NCBI GenBank assembly: GCA_022711075.1 | Contig: JAKLFS010000019.1 | Location: forward strand, 1-6,238 | DNA from: Patescibacteria group bacterium | GTDB lineage: Bacteria > Patescibacteriota > Minisyncoccia > UBA6257 > JAAZHW01 | Direction: 5' to 3' | DNA length: 6,238 bases | Part shown: one piece after another, positions 1-5,340 of the stretch | Numbering within the stretch: the first letter of the stretch is position 1 | Layout: every line of letters begins with the position of its first letter | Made by a program: the position numbers and the translations under genes | Notes under the pieces: generated by a model | Told to the model about the DNA's origin: nothing | What the model saw: the letters and a program-made list of their open reading frames with translations, nothing else | The model's database searches: none

Positions 1-58
1 GAGACCACTTAAAAATAAAAAAATTCTGGGGAATTGACTAAATTGAACGCGCCACGCC

Positions 59-92
59 GGCCGCGACTCTTTGGAGTTCGCGGCCTTTTTTT
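59..92 (+). terminator. Intrinsic terminator for a + strand gene left of the window
   Basis: An 8-bp GC-rich stem (59-66 with 78-85, GGCCGCGA/TCGCGGCC) is extended by three more pairs (67-69 with 74-76) past a bulged T, with a 4-base loop. A run of seven T follows at 86-92 on the + strand. The minus-strand side of the hairpin has no T-run, so it acts on + strand transcripts. It therefore implies a gene converging on the rRNA unit from outside the window. A + frame ending in TAA at 10-12 could be that gene's end, but only three codons are visible. Confidence 0.75.
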
Positions 93-126
93 ATTTTAAA
101 AACAAAAAACACCAGATCTTTTATAT

Positions 127-240
127 GCCGGCATATCCTACTCTCCCAGCCGTGTTCGGGCAAGTACCATCGGACCCAAGCACTTTCACTTCCGTGTTCG
201 GAATGGGAACGGGTGGTGCACACTTGGATAAAACACCGGC
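127..240 (-). rRNA. rrf: 5S ribosomal RNA
   Basis: On the minus strand this reads as a typical bacterial 5S rRNA of about 114 nt. The 5' end GCCGGTGTTT and 3' end ATGCCGGC pair as helix I. The core contains CCGAACACGGAAGTGAAA (loop B/C and helix III), CGATGGTACT, and the GGGAGAGTAGG element of helices IV/V. It lies about 55 nt downstream of the 23S 3' end and is probably co-transcribed with it. No intrinsic terminator with a U-run on the minus strand is evident after it; the downstream sequence is only U-rich (about 97-115). Ends are placed by helix I pairing and could be off by 1-3 nt. Confidence 0.96.
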
Positions 241-294
241 AAATAAAAAATTTGGTGCTTCAATAAAAAATTAAAAGTAGTTTATAAACATTTT
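241..294 (-). other. 23S-5S intergenic spacer
   Basis: A short A/T-rich spacer of roughly 50 nt lies between the 23S and 5S genes. It contains no tRNA. Its 23S-proximal part (277-294) is one arm of the 23S precursor stem. Confidence 0.8.
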
Positions 295-307
295 TTATCG
301 GGACGAA
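277..307. repeat. Inverted repeat arm, 3' side of the 23S precursor processing stem
   Basis: The segment 277-307 is the inverted copy of 4149-4178. The two match over about 30 bases apart from a one-base indel and one or two substitutions near their middle (TTTATAAACAT here, TTTATAGCAT in the partner). In the transcript the arms pair across the whole 23S sequence and include the position of helix 1. Such stems are the usual RNase III cleavage sites for releasing pre-23S. Confidence 0.85.
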
Positions 308-412
308 AACCACTCAATTAGTACTTCTCGGCTAAAACCATTGCTGGCCTTACACCTGAAGCCTATCAACCTCATCATCTCTGAGGGAGTGAAGATACCT
401 AATCTTGGGGTG

Positions 413-445
<33 letters not shown>

Positions 446-587
446 CGACTAAACATAGCTACTCGGCATTTCCTTTGGTAAGAAAGCCGATAGACCAGAG
501 GTTTATTCAGCCCGGTCCTCTCGTACTAGGGCCGACTTCCCTCAAGTATCTAACGCCTGCGATAGATAGAGACCAACCTGTCTCACG

Positions 588-1295
588 CATACTTATCCTT
601 TATTACTAAAGGTATGGACTATACCATTGCCCCATTTGGGGCAATCGACGTTTTAGTCCCGACATTACGTCGGGGCTCTGTTCCGATTAAAATCGGATCA
701 AGTCTCTACGGGGTTAATATACGTCTTTTTCGTTTTTTAGAGTAATTAATTTCTCTAAATTTATCTATTAATTTTGCCAACTCTTGGAAATCCCGATAAT
801 TATTAATTGATTGTTTCTTATTTAATATTTCCGTCATTAATGCTACTTGCTGTTTTTTCAGAATAACATAAGGTTGAACCCAATCAATAAATTTTCGGAT
901 TGCCTCTTGCTTATTAACGATATATTCCAAAATTCCATCTTTTCTTTCGCGAATATGGCCCAATTGAACCAAATCGCAAATTTTCTGAAATTTTTCTTTT
1001 TCTTTCTGGGATTGGAAGAAAACTATATAAGGCGCAATTTGGAAGCCAAACCTATAACTAGGATTCGGCTTCAAACGCACATAAATGCTTCCATCCCCAT
1101 CCAAGAAACCCGCTAAATAAGCTTTTTGAGTTGACGAAATACTTTTAGACATATACAACTTCCCTCGGTATTATCCTAACATACGACAGGTTGAAATTCA
1201 ATTGTTGTTAGGATTTCACCGATATGAGTCGATTTCTACATTCTGGTATTACTACCAGAAGCCGCCAAACTTGCTAACAGTAACAAGTTTAGTTG
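588..1295 (-). mobile_element. Group I intron in 23S rRNA (site equivalent to E. coli 2593) with homing endonuclease ORF
   Basis: Removing 588-1295 rejoins the 23S exons as ..AAACCGT|CGTGAGACAG.., matching the uninterrupted bacterial sequence. The 5' exon ends in U and the intron ends in G, as group I splicing requires. Helices seen by eye (window coordinates, minus-strand RNA): P1 exon CCGU (1296-1299) with GCGG (1262-1265), giving a U·G pair at the splice site, extended by 1284-1290/1267-1273; P2 1253-1260/1241-1248 with GUAA loop; P3 AUCGAC (1228-1233) with GUCGAU (644-649); P4 UCGGU (1218-1222)/ACCGA (1165-1169); P5 1206-1214/1173-1181, nine pairs; P7 GGACUA (654-659)/UAGUCC (616-621); P8 638-645/626-633; P9 607-612/597-602 with GUAA loop. 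P6 is not resolved; GGG (1162-1164) with CCC (673-675) is a candidate. The ORF sits between P4 and P7, that is, in the P6 loop. The element spreads by endonuclease-driven homing into intronless 23S alleles. Confidence 0.93.
706..1152 (-). CDS. Intron-encoded LAGLIDADG homing endonuclease, I-CreI family
   Basis: This 148-residue protein carries a single LAGLIDADG motif (YLAGFLDGDGSI, residues 12-23), so it should act as a homodimer like I-CreI (163 aa). The alignment with I-CreI as I remember it is ungapped for the first 70 residues: catalytic Asp20 and Gln47 fall at the same numbers, and IKPNQSYKF of I-CreI matches LKPNPSYRF here. Lys98 of the I-CreI active site corresponds to Lys99 in QPYVILKKQQ. 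Arg51 is Glu51 here, flanked by lysines 50 and 52. The C-terminus is basic (KKRKRR). The expected role is a double-strand cut at the 23S site that the intron occupies, probably aiding intron spread. The ATG at 1152 is chosen over an upstream TTG at 1158 because GAGGG lies nine bases before the ATG but too close to the TTG, and because the ATG gives I-CreI-like numbering. The stop is TAG, inside the intron. Confidence 0.92.
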   Translation of the reverse strand: MSKSISSTQKAYLAGFLDGDGSIYVRLKPNPSYRFGFQIAPYIVFFQSQKEKEKFQKICDLVQLGHIRERKDGILEYIVNKQEAIRKFIDWVQPYVILKKQQVALMTEILNKKQSINNYRDFQELAKLIDKFREINYSKKRKRRILTP

Positions 1296-1517
1296 ACGGT
1301 TTAAACCCAGCTCACGTATCCTTTTAATTGGCGAACAGCCAAACGCTTGGGACCTTCTCCAGCCCCGCGCTAGGATGAGCCGACATCGAGGTGCCGAACC
1401 GGATCGTCGATAGGAACTCTCGGATCCGACTAGCCTGTTATCCCCGGGGTAGCTTTTGTCCGAAGTCTTTGACCTTTCTACAAAGAGTCATCGGGTCACT
1501 AAGTTCTGCTTTCGCAT

Positions 1518-1567
1518 CTCATTTCTCAATTAAAATCAAGAAATGTTCTTTATAGTGATATAAAGAA
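1518..1567 (-). other. A/T-rich double-hairpin expansion in 23S domain V
   Basis: Compared with E. coli 23S, about 48 extra nt lie between the equivalents of about position 2368 and the GCGAAAGCAG segment (about 2372). The insert is two adjacent hairpins: 1546-1567 is a perfect 9-bp stem (TTCTTTATA/TATAAAGAA) with a 4-base loop, and 1520-1545 is a stem of up to 12 pairs including two G·U pairs. It is far more A/T-rich than the surrounding rRNA. It could be a retained surface extension or an intervening sequence removed by RNase III; no ORF or intron core is present. Confidence 0.75.
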
Positions 1568-1973
1568 GCTTGGCTTGTCAGCCTCGCAGTTAAGCCGGCT
1601 TCTGCCTTTACACAACCGGTGCGATTTCCATCCGCACCTAGCCGACCTTATAAACTCCTCCGTTACATTTTAGGAGGATTCCGCCCCAGAAAAACTGCCC
1701 ACCAAGCACTGTCCCCCACTGTTTTTGCCATTGGGGTTAGAGCTTAAGTTGATGCAGAGTGGTATTTCACTGACGGCTCCAGTCCAACCGAAATCGGACC
1801 TTCAAAGCCTCCCACCTATGCTACGCAACAACAACTTAAGACCAATACTAAGCTACAGTAAAGCTCCCGGGGTCTTTTCGTCTAATCGCAGGTACCCAGC
1901 GTCTTCGCTGGAATCGCATTTTCACCGGGCTTGCCGTTGAGACAGTTCTCTGATCATTACGCCATTCATGCGC

Positions 1974-2008
<35 letters not shown>

Positions 2009-2825
2009 TGGACGGTTATAGTTACCGCCGACATTGACGAGGGCTTCAGCCATTCAGCTTGTCCGCCTTGCGACGAACAAACCGACGGCTTTGACCTTCT
2101 CGCATCGGTCAGGCGTCAGCTCCTATACATCCTCTTACGAGTTAGCAGGAACCTGTGTTTTTATTAAACAGTTGCCAGAGATTCTTTAGCTGCGGCCCCG
2201 AGATTAATCGGGGCAGGCCTTATCGCGAACTTACGGCCGCTTTTTTGCCGAGTTCCTTAACGGCAGATCACCCGTTCGCCTTGGTGCACTTACACCAATC
2301 CACCTGTGTCGGTTTACGGTACGATCTCCAATAAACTAATTTTAGAAGTTTTTCTCGGAGGACTCTTCAATTACGTTGGCCACCGAAGCGACCTTCCGCC
2401 GATCTCCGAAATTTGCCATTAAAGGCAGCTTGCCGGATTTACCTGACAAGCATTCCTTGAAATAAGCGATATCAAACCAATAAGACACGTAATCTTGTAT
2501 TCCCCGTCACTCCATCAAATCTATTGGAGGGGCTAGAATATTAACTAGCTATCCATCAGCTGCGGCTTTCGCCATTGCCTTAGGGTCGCCTAACCCGTGG
2601 CTGATTGCCATTGCCACGGAAACCTTGGATTTACGGCGATTCGATTTCTCATCGAATTTGTGGTTACTCATGCCAACATTCTCTCTTCCGTATCCTCCAC
2701 TCCGCCTCACGGCTAGAGCTTCAATGAATACGAAATGCTCCTCTACCACGCTGTCGCCAAAGGCGACAACATTCGTATCTTCGGTATTGGGTTTAGCCCC
2801 GTTACATCTTCGGCGCGGTCAACCA

Positions 2826-2842
2826 ATCCGCCAAAGGCGGAT
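2826..2842 (-). other. Small hairpin expansion just 3' of the GTPase-associated centre
   Basis: The palindrome ATCCGCCAAAGGCGGAT forms a 7-bp stem with a 3-base loop. It lies in the stretch matching E. coli about 1108-1120, which is around 17 nt shorter in E. coli. Its core CGCCAAAGGCG recurs in the hairpin at 2752-2768, which does have an E. coli counterpart. Confidence 0.65.
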
Positions 2843-3303
2843 ATGATAGTGAGTTGTTACACACTCTTTAAAGGATGGCTACCTCTAAGCCAACCTCCTA
2901 TCTGTCTTCGGTTAACCACTACCTTATCTACACTTAACCCAAATTTAGGGACCTTAGATTACGATCAGGGTTCATGCCCTCTTGACCACGAAGCTTAGCC
3001 CCCGTAGTCTGACTGCTCATTTGTGATTCCTCGCCATTCGGAGTTTGACTAAAGAGTCGAGATTTCTCCCTTTACCCTTCAACCAGTAGCTCTACCTGCA
3101 AGAAAATAAAATGAGCGCTAGTCCCAAAACTATTTCGAGGAGAACCAGCTATTACCAGGCTCGATTAGCTTTTCACTTCTTACCACAGCTCATCCGAAGG
3201 TTTTGCACAACCAACCGGTTCGGTCCTCCCCTCAACTTTCGTCAAGGTTCAACCTGGCCATGATAAGCTCGCCCTGGCTTCGGGTCGTATAAGTACTACT
3301 TGC

Positions 3304-3370
3304 AATCCCACCTGTCTTTAGAATCCTTAAAGCCTTGCGGCCCAAAGAATATTAAAGAAAGTGAGATGCG
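3304..3370 (-). other. Hairpin expansion in 23S domain II (helix 35a region)
   Basis: About 70 nt separate ACCGAGTGTTAATAGCG from GCAAGTAGTACTTATACGACC on the minus strand; the E. coli counterpart (about 640-665) is only a short hairpin. The extra sequence folds on itself: AUCUCAC (3361-3367) pairs with GUGGGAU (3305-3311), and the tip is GCC-GCAA-GGC (3332-3341) with a GNRA loop. It reads as one long extended helix, so it is probably an expansion segment and not an intron. Confidence 0.7.
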
Positions 3371-3562
3371 AACGCGCTATTAACACTCGGTTTCCCTATG
3401 ACTTCATTGCCTGAGGCAACTTAATCTAGAGCAGCACCTATACACTCGTTGGCTCATTCTTCAATAGGCACGTCGTTGTCCATCCAACTTGCGTTGGATC
3501 CGGACTTCGGCTCCTTGTAAACGTATGGTTTCAGATTCTATTTCAAAGGCCTCACCGGCCTG

Positions 3563-3599
<37 letters not shown>

Positions 3600-3735
3600 A
3601 TCTTGAGAAGTATTTAGCCTTGGCTGATAGTTCAGCCGATTTCCTTCAAGATTGTCGTTTCTTGAAATACTTAAGAATAATAAGACAAGAAAGTAAAGAC
3701 CGTTTTCGCTTACGGGACTATCACCCTCTTTGGTT

Positions 3736-3841
3736 CCGCTTTCCAGCGGATTTTGCTAACGAAGTCTTTGTTGATTGGACTCTCCTTTCGATTGCTCAAA
3801 AGCTTATTACCTTGTAACCCTTTTTTTCTTGCGAAAAAAAG
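3736..3841 (-). other. Expanded helix 25 region of 23S with U7/A7 hairpin
   Basis: Between GGGAGGAGCCC and the CGCTGGAAAGCGG segment the gene has about 95 nt, where E. coli has about 45. At 3820-3841 lies a 9-bp hairpin whose stem is mostly a U7 run against an A7 run, closed by a GCAA tetraloop. Helix 25 is a known site of length variation and of RNase III-removed intervening sequences in other bacteria. Whether this one is removed cannot be told from sequence. The outer boundaries are approximate. Confidence 0.6.
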
Positions 3842-4148
3842 TTTGGGCTCCTCCCTTTTCGCTCGCCGCTACTAAGGGAATTTTACCGCATCTCGCTTTC
3901 GCCCATCTTCGTCTGGACAAAAGTGAAATACGATTATTGTTTTCTGTTCCTCCGCTTACTGAGATGTTTCACTTCAGCGGGTTCGCTCTCCGATTAAACA
4001 TCGGAATAATTGCGGTTTACGCAATTGGGTTTCCCCATTCGGAAATCTCCGGATCAAAGGTTGCTAGGCACCTCCCCGAAGCTTATCGCAGCTACGCCGC
4101 GTCCTTCATCGCCTTCTCAAGTCAAGGCATCCGCCATACGCCCTTAAA

Positions 4149-4178
4149 TTCGTCCCGATAAAAAATGCTATAAACTAC
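4149..4178. repeat. Inverted repeat arm, 5' side of the 23S precursor processing stem
   Basis: Partner of 277-307. In the transcript this leader segment pairs with the 23S 3' flank over about 30 bp, bringing the two 23S ends together for RNase III-type maturation. The estimated mature 5' end (about 4160) lies inside this stem. Confidence 0.85.
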
Positions 4179-4181
4179 CTG

Positions 4182-4215
4182 TTTATCCAGTGGCTCATCA
4201 TAAACACTGGATAAA
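4182..4215 (-). other. Leader hairpin directly before the 23S processing stem
   Basis: A perfect 11-bp inverted repeat (TTTATCCAGTG at 4182-4192, CACTGGATAAA at 4205-4215) with a 12-nt loop lies in the 23S leader three bases upstream of the processing stem. It has no T-run, so it is not an obvious terminator. A role in folding or processing of the precursor is an inference. Confidence 0.6.
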
Positions 4216-4249
4216 TTTATTTAATTTTCAAACTGCAGTCATTAACTGT

Positions 4250-4284
4250 CGGCAAATGCTGAAAAATTTTTTCCTCATTTGCCG
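4250..4284 (-). other. Leader hairpin with A6/T5 interior
   Basis: A 9-bp stem (CGGCAAATG at 4250-4258, CATTTGCCG at 4276-4284) encloses a second, A/T-only pairing (GAAAA/TTTTC). It lies about 20 nt past the leader terminator and belongs to the structured pre-23S leader. No function can be read from it. Confidence 0.55.
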
Positions 4285-4305
4285 CAAGTCAATCTTTTTA
4301 GTAAT

Positions 4306-4331
4306 AAAAAACCGCTTCGTCAAGGAAGCGG
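4306..4331 (-). terminator. Intrinsic terminator inside the 23S leader (attenuator candidate)
   Basis: On the minus strand CCGCTTC (4325-4331) and GAAGCGG (4312-4318) form a 7-bp stem with a 6-nt loop, followed at once by six U (4306-4311). This is a textbook intrinsic terminator, yet it lies about 110-130 nt after the rRNA promoter and about 145 nt before the 23S 5' end. Its 5' arm and loop (GCTTCCTTG, 4321-4329) are also exactly complementary to CAAGGAAGC at 4362-4370, so a competing antiterminator stem is possible. Confidence 0.72.
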
Positions 4332-4439
4332 CCAGTGATGGCACAAAAAGGCTTAGCCCGTGCTTCCTTGGATACTTAATATTTTAGAAAATTTACGCAT
4401 TTTATATGAGATTTGCGATCAACTGATTATTTAATCGCT
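4306..4439 (-). ncRNA. Structured leader RNA or small RNA between the rRNA promoter and the 23S gene
   Basis: From the predicted start (about 4439) to the U-run at 4306-4311 the transcript would be about 134 nt. Visible elements: a 5' hairpin GCGAU/AUCGC (4434-4438 with 4415-4419); an alternative 9-bp stem CAAGGAAGC (4362-4370) with GCUUCCUUG (4321-4329), which encloses GGC-UAA-GCC and GCCA-UCAC-UGGC hairpins; and the terminator that reuses the 3' arm of that stem. Two readings fit: an attenuator controlling read-through into 23S-5S, or a separate small RNA with its own terminator. I recognise no known RNA family. No clear second promoter is seen between 4306 and 4180, which favours read-through. 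Confidence 0.5.
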
Positions 4440-4445
4440 GGAGCC

Positions 4446-4475
4446 ATTATATCAAATTTTTTAATTCTCTGTCAA
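4446..4475 (-). promoter_or_regulatory. Consensus sigma-70-type promoter of the 23S-5S unit
   Basis: On the minus strand TTGACA (4470-4475) and TATAAT (4446-4451) are both perfect consensus hexamers, 18 bp apart with an A/T-rich spacer. Transcription would start near 4439. It is the only strong promoter upstream of the 23S gene, which suits a highly expressed rRNA. No boxA-like antitermination sequence was recognised in the leader. Confidence 0.88.
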
Positions 4476-4516
4476 GCCCCCTTGTCCAATTAAAAAGCTT
4501 AATCAGACAAGGGGGC
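4476..4516 (-). terminator. Strong GC hairpin between the channel gene and the rRNA promoter
   Basis: A perfect 11-bp inverted repeat (GCCCCCTTGTC at 4506-4516 in minus reading, GACAAGGGGGC at 4476-4486) has a 19-nt loop that itself contains ATTAA/TTAAT. It lies 39 bp after the stop codon of the channel gene and ends exactly at the -35 hexamer. Neither strand has a T-run after the stem, so it is not a classical intrinsic terminator. It may still stop or stabilise the upstream transcript's 3' end, or insulate the rRNA promoter from read-through. Confidence 0.5.
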
Positions 4517-4555
4517 CTCCCTCCTAAGAGAGAGACCCGAAAAGTCTATAGTGAT

Positions 4556-5239
4556 TTATTTTTCTTCAACTCGGTCGCGGAATTTTGCAATCAAATGCGC
4601 TGCATACTCCTTACCGCCCAAACCGAAAGCGATACCTCCGGCAACCGCCAACATAGCGATCGTACCGGTGATAACGGCATTAACGATGGACGTGGCAACT
4701 CCTAATTGCAAAAGCGCTGCAAAGAAACCGAAAATCAAAACCACCCACCAAGTTATTGAAGCGAGGGCTTTGGAAGGATACAACTTTGCGCCTTTTGTTC
4801 CGCCCAAGACCAATCCCCGCAAGAAATTACCCAAGATCACAGCAGCCAGCATAATCAAAACGGCAATGATAACATTCGGAATATAAAGCAAGACATCGTG
4901 CAGGAATGAAGTCAAACCATAAAGCTGAAGAATATCAGCCGCGGCCAGCAAGAAAACGATTATGAAGAACCACTTCACAATTTCTTCGAAAAACTTGCCG
5001 GAATTCAATTTCCAGCCCGCTCTTTCGAAAAACTTGCCCAGGCCAACTTTTTCCAGAAACTTGTCCAATTTGATGGCATTGATTAATTGCGCCACCAAAG
5101 CACCTAAACCATTAGCAATGATCAAGCCGACAAGAAAAACAATAATCGCGCCGAGTAGTTTTGGCAAAAATCCGATAAAACCGCTCCAGATAGTCTGGAA
5201 GGAACTCACCAAAACATCGGCCCATGATTGAACTACCAT
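4556..5239 (-). CDS. Small multi-pass membrane protein, MscS-related TM-helix type
   Basis: The 227-residue protein is almost entirely hydrophobic. Likely membrane segments are at about 20-50, 84-106, 117-145, 157-180 and 185-208. The last segment (VAGGIAFGLGGKEYAAHL, about 199-216) is rich in Gly and Ala and is followed by a charged end (KFRDRVEEK). This resembles the pore-helix end of MscS-family channels and the conserved TM-helix repeat proteins that accompany them. The soluble beta domain and C-terminal domain that follow the pore helix in MscS are absent: the protein stops about 20 residues after it. A role in ion conductance or osmotic protection is inferred from family only. The ATG at 5239 is the only reasonable start; no Shine-Dalgarno is seen upstream (AATAATTATT), so the mRNA may be translated without one. 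Its own promoter lies at 5291-5320. Confidence 0.82.
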   Translation of the reverse strand: MVVQSWADVLVSSFQTIWSGFIGFLPKLLGAIIVFLVGLIIANGLGALVAQLINAIKLDKFLEKVGLGKFFERAGWKLNSGKFFEEIVKWFFIIVFLLAAADILQLYGLTSFLHDVLLYIPNVIIAVLIMLAAVILGNFLRGLVLGGTKGAKLYPSKALASITWWVVLIFGFFAALLQLGVATSIVNAVITGTIAMLAVAGGIAFGLGGKEYAAHLIAKFRDRVEEK

Positions 5240-5290
5240 AATAATTATTAAATGTTTTTACTTCAAATCGACCTTTTCACTTATAAACTC

Positions 5291-5320
5291 AGTATAGCAT
5301 AAAAAACCGCTTTTTTCCAA
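5291..5320 (-). promoter_or_regulatory. Promoter of the TM-helix membrane protein gene
   Basis: On the minus strand TTGGAA (5315-5320, 4/6 match to -35) and TATACT (5291-5296, 5/6 match to -10) are 18 bp apart. A TG one base upstream of the -10 (TGCTATACT) makes it an extended -10. The 5' UTR would be about 45 nt. No convincing terminator for the upstream dehydrogenase lies between its stop codon and this site, so some read-through is possible. Confidence 0.6.
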
Positions 5321-5340
5321 AAAAATGTGGATAAAGCTCA

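Noticed and set aside
1..12. Possible 3' end of a + strand coding sequence (frame ending in TAA at 10-12)
   Set aside because: Only three codons are visible. The + strand terminator at 59-92 makes a gene there likely, but the frame cannot be established.
611..625. Local hairpin GGTAT-AGTCC-ATACC near the intron 3' end
   Set aside because: It competes with P7, which gives a coherent group I core. It is probably incidental.
658..674. Hairpin CCCGAC/GTCGGG near the intron 3' part as an alternative intron element
   Set aside because: It overlaps the P7 arm at 654-659, and P7 is supported by a 6-bp pairing in the correct order with P3, P8 and P9. At most the inner GAC/GTC part forms beside P7, or it is a competing fold.
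847..1116. Plus-strand open frame antisense to the homing endonuclease
   Set aside because: It is the shadow of the real I-CreI-like gene on the other strand.
2549..2749. Minus-strand open frame of 66 codons inside the 23S gene
   Set aside because: It lies wholly within conserved 23S sequence on the same strand. The apparent protein is only rRNA read as codons.
3775..4161. Plus-strand open frame of 128 codons across the 5' end of the 23S gene
   Set aside because: It is antisense to conserved rRNA; its residues follow rRNA landmarks and no protein family is recognisable.
4190..4387. Plus-strand open frame of 65 codons in the 23S leader
   Set aside because: It runs through the leader hairpins and the terminator, has no ribosome binding site and resembles no family.
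4161..4445. tRNA genes in the 23S leader
   Set aside because: No cloverleaf, T-loop motif or CCA-type acceptor was found on either strand.
5326..5334. Perfect DnaA-box-like 9-mer (TTATCCACA on the minus strand) after the dehydrogenase
   Set aside because: It is a single isolated copy in an A/T-rich gap with no cluster of boxes, no unwinding element and no dnaA or dnaN nearby, so chance occurrence is likely.
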